Assembly (NCBI GenBank): GCA_030640725.1
Contig: DAOWIV010000253.1
Span: forward strand, 1-10,842
Length of the DNA: 10,842 bases
Origin: Methanosarcinales archaeon
GTDB taxonomy: Archaea; Halobacteriota; Methanosarcinia; Methanosarcinales; Methanogasteraceae
Direction of reading: 5' to 3'
The notes beneath the pieces were generated by a model. That model did no database searches. It was not told the DNA's origin and worked only from the letters and a program-made list of their open reading frames with translations. Both the position numbers and the translations under genes were made by a program. This document shows positions 1-6,458 of the stretch, piece after piece (positions within the stretch are counted from its first letter, which is position 1; each line of letters starts with the position of its first letter).

Positions 1-65
1 GGAAGGCGTGTGTTTGTGTCAATCAGCCGAAATCCAGATATATCGTTAAGCAAACATAATATATA

Positions 66-332
66 ATGATCTCCAAAAACGATAAGCTTCTGATATTAAA
101 ATACGCACGAAAATACAAATTGACAAAAGTGATACTCTTCGGCTCATCCCGAGAAAGAAGAGACGCGAACGATATAGACATCGGCGTAGCTGGGCTGGCG
201 CCCGAATCATTCTTTGATTTCTGCTGGGAGCTGTATAGAGATCTGTCCAAGCCACTGGATGTCGTCGATTTGAGCAAGGATTGTTTATTCAACAGACTTG
301 TAGAACGGGATGGGGTAGTGCTGTATGGTTAG
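66..332 (+). CDS. MNT-type nucleotidyltransferase (MntA-like antitoxin of a HepT/MNT pair)
   Basis: This 88-residue protein is a minimal nucleotidyltransferase. After an N-terminal helix, the strand-turn KVILFGSS (residues 21-28) leads into G26-S27 followed by D36-I-D38, the GS...DxD metal/nucleotide site of the family. A third acidic position is available in PLDVVDLS (D65 or D68). Its length is normal for MNT antitoxins. In characterised MntA/HepT systems the antitoxin transfers AMP groups onto a tyrosine of the HepT RNase to silence it; that role is inferred here. The stop overlaps the start of the next ORF at 325, the usual arrangement for such pairs, but that toxin partner is only a stub. 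No clear Shine-Dalgarno precedes the ATG. An AT-rich TATA-like stretch near 34-42 could support a leaderless or short-leader transcript. Confidence 0.85.
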   Translation: MISKNDKLLILKYARKYKLTKVILFGSSRERRDANDIDIGVAGLAPESFFDFCWELYRDLSKPLDVVDLSKDCLFNRLVERDGVVLYG

Positions 333-471
333 CATAGAAGAGAAGATCCGCGCCGAAATGGAGAATATCACAACGGTTCTGACTGAAATAGAGAGAGTAA
401 AAGGATATGCTGCAGAAGGAACTTGTGTTCTTGCGGGGATCGTTAACTATCTCACGAAAGTTGAGGGATAA
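325..471 (+). pseudogene. Truncated HepT-like toxin remnant (48 codons)
   Basis: The ORF starts at an ATG inside the last codons of the MNT gene and stops after 48 residues. It is helical and charged at the start (SIEEKIRAEMENITTVL), followed by an LAGIVNYLTKVEG segment. That segment resembles the first part of archaeal HepT-like ribonuclease proteins, in which a similar LAG...LxxxYxGIE helix continues into a much longer helical bundle. Family members are usually well over 100 residues and carry a catalytic RxxxxHxY motif near the C-terminus. Nothing like that motif is present, and no continuation is evident in other frames before 530. The position and overlap after the antitoxin fit a toxin that has lost most of its body. 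A short unrelated peptide is the alternative. Confidence 0.5.
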
Positions 472-522
472 ACCGCCATAAAATGAGGATTGCAGGCATT
501 CGCGCCATTCTCCGCATCAATG

Positions 523-529
523 TTTTTTT
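523..529 (+). terminator. T-tract, possible archaeal terminator
   Basis: Seven consecutive T residues lie in the gap between the MNT/HepT remnant and the VOC gene, with no stem ahead of them. Archaeal termination can use oligo-T alone, so this is a candidate end for the upstream transcript. The run lies only 9 nt before the first possible start of the next gene. Confidence 0.25.
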
Positions 530-538
530 GTAAGATGA

Positions 539-976
539 ATGGCAGAGAGCAGGACTATGGCATTGAATAAACTCACCCCCAACCTGATGGTGGAGGACGT
601 AAACCGTACCGTTGAGTTTTACCATGATATTCTTGGGTTTGAATTCGTTATGGGCGTCATAGAAGAGCTTCAAGAGATCCTGACATCTTATCAGCAGGAT
701 AGATCGCTGGATTACGCGATGATGAAGTGTGGGAACGTGGAGATAATGTTTCAGGCAGAGAGAAGCCTTGCCAGGACGCTTCCGGTGCTGAAAGGTAAGG
801 AGATCGGTGGCACTTTCACCCTGTACATGGAACTCGACGATGTTTCAGATCTGTATGCAAAAGTAAAGGGTACAGTCACGGTTGTAAAGGATCTGCACAC
901 CACCTTTTACGGGATGCGGGAGTTTTACATCGAGGATTGTAATGGCTACATATTGACGTTTGCAGAGGCGGCGTAA
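539..976 (+). CDS. VOC-superfamily (glyoxalase/bleomycin-resistance fold) protein
   Basis: The protein has 145 residues, or 139 from the second ATG at 557, which begins MALNKLTPNLMVEDV. That second start matches where VOC proteins usually begin and has an AGGA nearby. Two beta-alpha-beta-beta-beta halves are visible. The first opens with LTPNLMVEDVNRTVEFYHDILGFE, with the typical strand and then a vxFYxdiLGF helix, here written in parts: LTPNLMVEDV then NRTVEFYHDILGFE. The second half holds TFTLYMELDDVSDLY and ends FYGMREFYIEDCNGYILTF, the hallmark DxxGyxltf turn. At the first-strand position where metal-dependent VOC enzymes have His there is Asn, so the protein may be of the ligand-binding (bleomycin-resistance-like) type rather than a metalloenzyme. 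H121 and the Glu near the C-terminus remain possible ligands. The substrate is unknown, and the neighbours give no pathway. Confidence 0.85.
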   Translation: MAESRTMALNKLTPNLMVEDVNRTVEFYHDILGFEFVMGVIEELQEILTSYQQDRSLDYAMMKCGNVEIMFQAERSLARTLPVLKGKEIGGTFTLYMELDDVSDLYAKVKGTVTVVKDLHTTFYGMREFYIEDCNGYILTFAEAA

Positions 977-1067
977 ACAGAGAGTACAATATCACCCCGC
1001 GTCAGAGGTTGGATGGATTATCCCAGGACATGCAGAGCTATGCTTCTGAAAAGAAGGGGTGATGTCG

Positions 1068-1247
1068 ATGAACTGCTCGAAAGAGCTGGAACGCAGAAAG
1101 GGGGTGTTAAGCGAGGAGTTTGTTGGTAGGCTGAAGAATTTGCTGCATCAGGTGCGGATGGGGGTGATAAGAACTCACTGGCGTTTGTGCTATTCTGCGA
1201 AGAAGGGCGGAGTGAAAAAACGTGCATATCCCAATAACTTTACATGA
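1068..1247 (+). CDS. Small basic hypothetical protein
   Basis: This is a 59-residue ORF from an ATG preceded, 4 nt away, by GGGGTGAT at 1056-1063, a good match to an archaeal ribosome binding site; that match is the main reason to take it seriously. The product is rich in Lys and Arg, starts with an amphipathic stretch (KELERRKGVLSEEFVGRL) and has no motif I recognise. A competing reading in another frame, from the ATG at 1013 with AGAGG just upstream, runs to a TAG at 1127 and is open again to a TAA at 1235. The region could therefore also be a decayed gene. It sits between the VOC gene and the VapBC-like pair. Confidence 0.3.
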   Translation: MNCSKELERRKGVLSEEFVGRLKNLLHQVRMGVIRTHWRLCYSAKKGGVKKRAYPNNFT

Positions 1248-1265
1248 TTTAGCAGCAATTAAATT

Positions 1266-1523
1266 ATGATGGTAAACGGTACAACTGTTGTGGACATGCA
1301 GGATGTAACCATTTCCAATAGTATCGAAATCGCGATATACGCAAAACTATCTTCGATTGAAAATGAACTTGACAGCATCAGGACATTGCTCCGGAGACCG
1401 AAAAGAGTTGTTTCGCTGCGAGGTATTGCCAAATCTCTTGTAAGCGATGAAGAACTGGAGACTTCCATAAAAGATGCTAAGAAGTCTTTATTCAAAGGTG
1501 CCGATGATGTTTTACGTGGCTGA
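1266..1523 (+). CDS. VapB-like antitoxin
   Basis: This 85-residue protein precedes and overlaps a PIN-domain ORF by about 20 nt, the normal VapBC organisation. The middle is a helical dimerisation-type segment (SSIENELDSIRTLL). It is followed by RPKRVVSLRGIAKSLVSDEELE and then IKDAKKSLFKG; in pieces, KRVVSLRG and DAKKSLFK are typical of one archaeal VapB-like group in which the C-terminal tail wraps the PIN toxin. It starts at a double ATG (1266/1269) without a clear Shine-Dalgarno, so the first Met is uncertain. It presumably neutralises the downstream PIN RNase and autoregulates the pair. With the toxin frameshifted, it may now be an orphan. Confidence 0.75.
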   Translation: MMVNGTTVVDMQDVTISNSIEIAIYAKLSSIENELDSIRTLLRRPKRVVSLRGIAKSLVSDEELETSIKDAKKSLFKGADDVLRG

Positions 1524-1886
1524 CACTCATGCTCTGATCTGGTATCTACTTAGAACGCTGCCGGGTCGTGTCGATGAGATATTCAGGCAGGCAGAAACCG
1601 GTGAAACCATTGTGTACGTCCAACAATCGTCCTTGCGGAATGCTTTCATCTGGTAAAGCATGGCAAGATCGCTTTGGATTTTGATGAATTACTCACAAGA
1701 ATCGAAGAAAGTGATAATTTCATCGTGATATCGTTTGATTTCGGTATTGTAAAATTATTGCCGTTGATTAACGCGCCAGAACTGCATGACCGGATCATCG
1801 TCGCCACTGCGAGGTTGCTTGGTGCCGTATTGATCACAAAGGACAAAGAGATTGTGGAGTCAGAGGATGTCCGTGTTGTGTGGTGA
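1504..1886 (+). pseudogene. PIN-domain toxin (VapC-like), broken by a single-base deletion
   Basis: Two adjoining reading frames together encode one complete PIN domain. Frame 1 starts MMFYVADTHALIWYLL and runs to VYV near 1620. It should then continue as a ...TIVLAECFHLVKHGK segment, but that is in another frame and ends LLITKD-type, here VLITKDKEI, before the TGA at 1886. Restoring one C at about 1621 (gtc-cca-aca) joins them into about 128 residues, normal for the family. All four expected acids are present: D in VADTHA, E in LAECF, D in LHDRIIVATA and D in ITKDKE. The lesion is therefore recent, a sequencing or assembly error, or a programmed shift. The antitoxin overlaps the start, and AAAGGTG just upstream may serve as ribosome binding site. 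The intact protein would cleave RNA. Confidence 0.85.
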
Positions 1887-2014
1887 TCGGGGAAAAGTGT
1901 GTGGACAATCATCGTGATGGGCATATCGGAGTTGTAACTGAAAAGGATATATCCGGTTACATACAAAACCACGTTAATCCAACAATACGTGAGTGGATGC
2001 AGTGGGAATCATAG
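1883..2014 (+). CDS. Possible 43-residue ORF overlapping the PIN stop
   Basis: A GTG at 1883 overlaps the PIN TGA and opens a 43-codon frame. It contains DGHIGVVTEKDISGYI, reminiscent of the GxVTEkDi turn of a CBS domain, and ends REWMQWES. It is far too short for a CBS domain, so it could be a residue of a larger gene or a chance frame. I do not recognise a function. Confidence 0.2.
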   Translation: MIGEKCVDNHRDGHIGVVTEKDISGYIQNHVNPTIREWMQWES

Positions 2015-2280
2015 ACAAGAAAGGGGCTTTTCGATATTTCATGTGGGTAACTGGAAATCTAGGTGCCCCAATCGAAGATAAATCATAGTCACGAGTGTCC
2101 CAGGAGTCAAGGGGGTTTCAATGGCTATATCACCCCATAGGCCATTATGGTTTCGCACTGGCGTATGTGGGGTAAGGGCATGCGTGAATTTCGTCCCGGA
2201 GTTCGGTGCCGAAAGCCAGCTTCGCATGGAGCATCCTTCTGGTGACCCTAAAGTTAGAAGTGGCTTGCGATGGATATGGT
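2015..2280 (+). other. Gene-free leader of priL with several inverted repeats
   Basis: No convincing ORF lies here; frames of about 57 and 90 codons exist on the two strands but look like shadows of each other. Several short perfect inverted repeats are visible: AATGGC (2120-2125) with GCCATT, CATGCG (2179-2184) with CGCATG (2223-2228), TTCGG (2202-2206) with CCGAA (2209-2213), and AAGCCA (2213-2218) with TGGCTT (2261-2266). The last pair crosses the CATGCG pair, so they could only form together as a pseudoknot. The stretch may be a structured leader, a remnant of a mobile element, or nothing. Confidence 0.3.
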
Positions 2281-2283
2281 TAT

Positions 2284-2288
2284 GGAGG
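2284..2288 (+). promoter_or_regulatory. Ribosome binding site GGAGG deciding the priL start
   Basis: GGAGG ends 2 nt before the ATG at 2291 and 5 nt before the ATG at 2294. The second spacing is the better one. The upstream in-frame ATGs at 2270, 2276 and 2282 have no such site. Confidence 0.6.
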
Positions 2289-2293
2289 ATATG

Positions 2294-3907
2294 ATGCCCG
2301 ATCCAAGCCATGTCACATACCCATTCACATCAGGAGCTGCTGCCTACGTCAGGGAACTCGGGGTCGATATTCCAGATCTCCTCCAGAAACGTGCCTATGC
2401 CCGTGCCCGTGCCCGTGGCGTGGAACGGGTGATTCAGGCAATTAAGGGTAGATATTTGTTTAGCTGGGACAATGTCCCTGGAAATGATAGCGAGAGACTC
2501 TTGACATACCTCATGGAGTACTACAGTATTAACTGGGCTGAGATTTCAGAAATCCGCAAATTGGATGGTGGCAAGACCATTCGCATCTTCGAGGATGAAC
2601 ATTCAGTCGAAATAGTGATCGATGAGAAGGGGGAAAAAGCAACCTTAAAAATCAGTGATGAAGAAATCCACGACCTGAGAGTTGAAAAGAAGAACAGCAA
2701 GCTACACATATATGAAGGCGGGATCGAGAAGAATGTTGATACAGATATTCAGGCAGAACTCGAAGTGTTATCATACCCAATTGCTAGAATGATCGTGTCC
2801 TGCGTCAATGATAATCATCTGATCCGAAGATATGCTCTTGCAGAGGCAAAAGCAGTGTACGAGTCTCTTAAAACCGAACCGCCAGATATCCTGATAACAA
2901 TGGGGCAGGAATTCGGGATGCACGTCGCTTTTTCGGATAAGAGATTCAGAATACATTTTGCAGATTATATCAGATATGCCCACCGCATGCATGATCCGGG
3001 ATGGAAACTGGTGAACAGGGGATTGTATCAAGGCTGGGTTTCACTTTCCATGCGTGAGTTTACACGGTTGCTACAAGAGGCGATCAGCGATCGCATACAG
3101 CACAATCTACCACTTGATATCCCGTCTGAAATCTGCGATGCATTATCAAAATATATCAACGAGGTGAAAGAGTCTCTTGAAGCGCGGAGAGATGAGTTTG
3201 AAATCGAAGGTCCAGTCCATCCGGATGCGTTTCCACCGTGCATCAGACATGCGATCGCAATGCTGCAGGGGGGCATCAATCTCCCACATTCTGCAAGATT
3301 TGCGGTCACATCGTTTCTGCTGAATATTGGCATGGATGTGGATGGGGTCGTTCGCATGTTCGGCGGATCGCCTGACTTCGATGAAACACGAACTAGATAT
3401 CAGGTCGAGCACATCGCAGGAAGGGAATACACCACACCTGACTGTGGCACGCTGAAGACTTATGGGAATTGCTTTGGCGCTGATAATCTGTGCATGAAAG
3501 TTTCGCATCCGCTTAACTACTACCGAATCGAAAAAGAGCGTTTGTTCAGCTGGGATAATGTTCCAGGGAACGATAGTGAGAGGCTCTTAAAATATCTCAA
3601 GGATGGCCAAAGTATTGACTGGACGGAACGTGCAAAAATCTGCAAATCCGAGGATGGAAAGGTCATCCGCATCTTTGAGGACGAGTGTTCAGGCTGGAGC
3701 CTGCTTGCTGATATAAACGCTGATAATACCATCCATATATTTAATGAGGAAAACTCAGCTGAAATAATGATCGATGAGATGGAGCGAGGAGCGATTTTAA
3801 AAATTAGCGATGGCATAACCCACCATCTGAAAGTTAAAAAAGAGTATGGCAGGCTAAACATATATAAAAGAGCGATGGTGGCTTCTGGCTCGAGAGAACG
3901 CTCATAG
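2294..3907 (+). CDS. priL: DNA primase large subunit PriL with two inserted repeat modules (copy 1)
   Basis: PriL partners the catalytic PriS in archaeal primase, helping to start and measure RNA/DNA primers. Numbering here is from the ATG at 2270, which gives 545 residues; usual PriL is roughly 350-400. The order is: N-terminal helical domain (residues 15-60, YPFTSGAAAYVRELGVDIPD then RAYARARARG); a module (about 63-149); the PriL body (about 152-423); and a second, longer module (about 425-533) with a short tail. The C-terminal 4Fe-4S domain is complete, with C324 (FPPCI), C392, C401 (TYGNC) and C408, plus the MFGGSPDFDETRTRYQVEH core. The modules share LFSWDNVPGNDSERLL and an IRIFEDE/LKISD core and have no place in ordinary PriL. 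The body matches the downstream copy at roughly three quarters of residues by eye. The protein may still fold if the insert loops out of the hinge between domains. priS is not in the window. Confidence 0.9.
   Translation: MPDPSHVTYPFTSGAAAYVRELGVDIPDLLQKRAYARARARGVERVIQAIKGRYLFSWDNVPGNDSERLLTYLMEYYSINWAEISEIRKLDGGKTIRIFEDEHSVEIVIDEKGEKATLKISDEEIHDLRVEKKNSKLHIYEGGIEKNVDTDIQAELEVLSYPIARMIVSCVNDNHLIRRYALAEAKAVYESLKTEPPDILITMGQEFGMHVAFSDKRFRIHFADYIRYAHRMHDPGWKLVNRGLYQGWVSLSMREFTRLLQEAISDRIQHNLPLDIPSEICDALSKYINEVKESLEARRDEFEIEGPVHPDAFPPCIRHAIAMLQGGINLPHSARFAVTSFLLNIGMDVDGVVRMFGGSPDFDETRTRYQVEHIAGREYTTPDCGTLKTYGNCFGADNLCMKVSHPLNYYRIEKERLFSWDNVPGNDSERLLKYLKDGQSIDWTERAKICKSEDGKVIRIFEDECSGWSLLADINADNTIHIFNEENSAEIMIDEMERGAILKISDGITHHLKVKKEYGRLNIYKRAMVASGSRERS
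2400..2417 (+). repeat. (CCCGTG)x3 microsatellite within priL
   Basis: Three tandem hexamers encode alternating Ala-Arg in the N-terminal helix (residues 44-49). Related PriL proteins have a charged AYxRARxRG helix here, so the run may have arisen by slippage without breaking the frame. Confidence 0.6.
2456..2716 (+). repeat. Module 1: in-frame repeat unit inserted in priL
   Basis: The unit spans about 87 residues, from LFSWDNVPGNDSERLL through INWAEISEIRKLDGGK and IRIFEDE to LKISDEEIHDL and KLHIYE. It looks like a short helical half followed by beta strands with a DG-turn. It lies between the PriL N-terminal helix (ending VIQAIKG) and the body (resuming IEKNVDTDIQAELEVLSYP). Its nucleotide sequence is clearly related to the unit at 3542-3868, for example ttgtttagctgggacaatgt against ttgttcagctgggataatgt. 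The second priL copy has no such unit. Confidence 0.8.
3542..3868 (+). repeat. Module 2: longer copy of the repeat unit at the priL C-terminus
   Basis: The unit begins LFSWDNVPGNDSERLLKYL directly after the PriL end sequence LNYYRIEKE and finishes with RLNIYK. It is about 22 residues longer than module 1 because the strand VIRIFEDECS (465-474) recurs as TIHIFNEENS (487-496), a 66-nt internal duplication that has since diverged. The remaining tail (RAMVASGSRERS) may be the displaced original PriL C-terminus. Confidence 0.8.
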
Positions 3908-4006
3908 TCATATTTAATCAGAGTTTCCTCACATCTGCAGCCTGCAGAAATGAAAGCGTCGAGTAAAGCAATCCATCCGTTATCGATGGCTGCAAGTTGA
4001 AGCGTT

Positions 4007-4885
4007 ATGGCGTTATCATCGCCGTTGAGATCATCGGAACTCGAGGTACTGTCCTATCCGGTTGCAAGAATGATCGTGTCCTGCATCGGCGATGACTACC
4101 TGATCCGCAGATACGCGCTTGCAGAGGCAAAAGCAGCGCACGAGGCACTCATAGGCGAGCGGCAGAACATTCTGGCGACGATGGGGCAGGAATTCGGGAT
4201 GAATATTGATATCTCTGAGCAGAGGTTCAGGCTGCATTTTACCGATTATGTCAGGTATGCCCACCGCATGCACGACCCCGGATGGAAACTGGTTAACAGG
4301 CGACTACAGAGCGGCTGGCTTTCGTTGTCCGGGCGAGAGTTCACGCGGTTACTTCAAGAAGCGATTCGAGATCGTATACAGCAGGATTTGCCGCTTGATA
4401 TCCCATCCGAGACCGGGATCTGCGATAAGCTCTCCGAACACATTGCTATCGTGAAAGAGTCCCTCGGCGCTCGCAAGACCGAGTTTGAGATGGGGGGCGA
4501 GGTTGATTCGGGCGCATTTCCGCCATGCATCGCAAACGCCATCACGATGCTACAAGGGGGCGTCAATCTGGCGCATTCTGCAAGGTTCGCAACCACGGCG
4601 TTTCTGCGAAACATCGGCATGAGCGTGGATGATATCGTTGGCATGTTTGGCGGGTCGCCTGACTTTGATGAGACGCGAACCCGATATCAGGTCGAGCACA
4701 TCGCAGGACAGGAGTACACCGCACCCGGCTGCGATACGATGAAAACTTATGGGAACTGCGTGGGCGCAGATGACCTCTGCAAGAGAGTTGCGCATCCGCT
4801 CAATTATTACCGGATCAAGAAGAGGGGAAAAGGTTCCGGGGGGTCGGCAGGGGCAGCGCAGGCATCAGTTCGTCAGACCGCATAA
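4007..4885 (+). CDS. priL: PriL paralogue lacking the N-terminal domain (copy 2)
   Basis: This 292-residue protein starts, after ten weakly plausible residues, at ELEVLSYPVARMIVSC and then follows the PriL body of the preceding gene to LNYYRIKKR plus a Gly/Ser/Ala-rich tail. All four cluster cysteines are kept (C174, C242, C251, C258), as are the MFGGSPDFDETRTRYQVEH core and HRMHDPGWKLVNR. Missing is the N-terminal helix of about 60 residues; the 99-nt spacer upstream shows no remnant of it. The frame is the same as copy 1, separated by stops at 3905 and 3998. No ribosome binding site is seen before the ATG, so translation may depend on another start or be lost. It has TG added in DIPSETGICD and no inserted module. 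It could be a partner subunit for copy 1, a primase variant, or a decaying duplicate whose body is still under selection. Confidence 0.85.
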   Translation: MALSSPLRSSELEVLSYPVARMIVSCIGDDYLIRRYALAEAKAAHEALIGERQNILATMGQEFGMNIDISEQRFRLHFTDYVRYAHRMHDPGWKLVNRRLQSGWLSLSGREFTRLLQEAIRDRIQQDLPLDIPSETGICDKLSEHIAIVKESLGARKTEFEMGGEVDSGAFPPCIANAITMLQGGVNLAHSARFATTAFLRNIGMSVDDIVGMFGGSPDFDETRTRYQVEHIAGQEYTAPGCDTMKTYGNCVGADDLCKRVAHPLNYYRIKKRGKGSGGSAGAAQASVRQTA

Positions 4886-5123
4886 CTGCCCGTTTGATTG
4901 ACGCCTGAATTGTTTTGGTTCTGGTACTTTTTAGCGGCAATGTGTATTGTTTCCAGAAGATATGCGTTTGTTGGAACCGAATGTCGTAGAGGACGAAGAT
5001 ATAATCCTGATATAATACTCGGAAGCGAGATCATTTTGCAATTTTCGATACCCAGTTCCCATCAGTTCTTCGGGAGTGGTCTCGTCATATTCATAGGGTT
5101 CAGTATCCCCCGATTGCTTGCCT
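4886..5123. other. Intergenic stretch between priL copy 2 and trpB, possible gene remnant
   Basis: The two genes converge here. The minus strand carries two adjoining open frames with a protein-like texture: TEPYEYDETTPEELMGTGY followed by LQNDLASEYY in one frame, and NAYLLETIHIAAKKYQNQ in another. They could be one frameshifted small gene lying partly under the trpB 3' end. I recognise no family. No trpA is present. Confidence 0.25.
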
Positions 5124-6323
5124 TCACGCAAACCCCACCTTCCGCGCCACGGAATCCACATCCTTGTCACCCCTGCCTGATAGGTTGATCACAACAACAT
5201 CCCCGAGCTCACCAGTCTCAGCCGCCTTCTTCACATACGCAACAGCGTGCGCCGACTCAAGCGCAGGAATGATCCCCTCGAACCTCGAGAGATCAAAGAA
5301 CGCATCGAGCGTCTCGTCGTCGCTCACATTCCGCGGCTTGATCCGCCCGACATCAGCAAGATACGCAAGTTCAGGACCAACGCCAGCATAATCGAGTCCT
5401 GCTGCAATCGATGATGATTCAAGGATCTGTCCGTACTTGTTCTGCAGAATCTTTGTCATCGCGCCGTGAAGTGACCCGAGTTCGCCTGTTGAGAGCGAGG
5501 CTGAATGGTACGCGGTCTTCTCGGTGACCTTGAGATTGCTGCCTCCTGCCTCAACAGCGAAGAGATCGACGCCAGCGTCATCCAGGAACGGGTAGAATAT
5601 CCCGATTGCGTTGCTGCCCCCGCCTGCGCACGCAACAATTGAGTCAGGGAGTCTCCCCTCCACTCGCATGATCTGTTCTCTTGCCTCCCTTCCGACAACC
5701 ATCTGAAAGTCCCTGACGATTGCGGGATACGGATACGGACCCACGACTGAGCCGATGATATAGTACGTGTCCCCCACGTTTGTGACCCAGTCACGGAGCG
5801 CCTCATTGATCGCATCTTTGAGCGTCTTTGATCCCGATTCCACCGGGACGACCTCTGTTCCGAGAAGATGCATCCGGTAGACGTTCATCCGCTGGCGCTC
5901 CATGTCAACTGCGCCCATGTAGACCACGGTCTCGATTCCGAGGTTCGCCCCTGCCATCGCAACCGCGGTGCCGTGCTGTCCTGCGCCTGTTTCTGCGATT
6001 ATGCGGGTCTTGCCCATGTGCTTTGCGAGCAGAGCTTGCCCTATCGTGTTGTTCAGCTTGTGTGCGCCGCCGTGCACGAGGTCCTCTCTCTTGATGTAGA
6101 TCTTGACGCCGTACGCATTGCTCAGGCGTTTTGCGTGGTAGAGCGGCGTTGGTCTGCCCGCGAAGTCTGCGAGGTAGCGGTTAAGCTCGGCTACGAATTC
6201 CGGATCGTTCTTGTACTTCTCGTATCCCGCGGTCAGTTCTTCTATTGCGGGCATCAGGGTCTCGGGGATGAACTGCCCGCCATAGATTCCGAATTTGGTT
6301 TTGGTGGTGGTTTCTGGAGTCAT
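5124..6323 (-). CDS. trpB: Tryptophan synthase beta chain
   Basis: TrpB condenses indole with serine to give tryptophan, using pyridoxal phosphate, in complex with TrpA. This protein has 399 residues, the normal length. It starts with FGIYGGQFIPETLMPAIEEL and carries the PLP-binding lysine K89 in HGGAHKLNN, the catalytic glutamate E111 in ETGAGQHG, and the glycine-rich phosphate loop AGGGSNAIG. ESAHAVAY and INLSGRGDKD close the active site. This is the canonical TrpB1 type that interacts with TrpA, not the TrpB2 type. It is unusual in standing alone: no trpA or other trp gene lies on either side, and the next gene upstream is a regulator. There is no obvious Shine-Dalgarno; the 130 nt upstream is A-rich on this strand. 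Confidence 0.97.
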   Translation of the reverse strand: MTPETTTKTKFGIYGGQFIPETLMPAIEELTAGYEKYKNDPEFVAELNRYLADFAGRPTPLYHAKRLSNAYGVKIYIKREDLVHGGAHKLNNTIGQALLAKHMGKTRIIAETGAGQHGTAVAMAGANLGIETVVYMGAVDMERQRMNVYRMHLLGTEVVPVESGSKTLKDAINEALRDWVTNVGDTYYIIGSVVGPYPYPAIVRDFQMVVGREAREQIMRVEGRLPDSIVACAGGGSNAIGIFYPFLDDAGVDLFAVEAGGSNLKVTEKTAYHSASLSTGELGSLHGAMTKILQNKYGQILESSSIAAGLDYAGVGPELAYLADVGRIKPRNVSDDETLDAFFDLSRFEGIIPALESAHAVAYVKKAAETGELGDVVVINLSGRGDKDVDSVARKVGFA

Positions 6324-6458
6324 GGTTTTTTGTGTTTTTGGGTTTAGTGATTTTGTTTGTTTGGTGGTGATTAAGATTATTGGCTATCGCTTGAACTCTA
6401 TTGGAAAACACCCGCGTAGATCAGGGCTGTCTGTACCGCGACATTTCCTCTCCGGAAT

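Noticed and set aside
2039..2311. 90-codon minus-strand ORF opposite the priL leader
   Set aside because: The plus strand is open in mirror fashion over the same bases. There is no ribosome binding site or recognisable motif, and the frame runs over the priL start.
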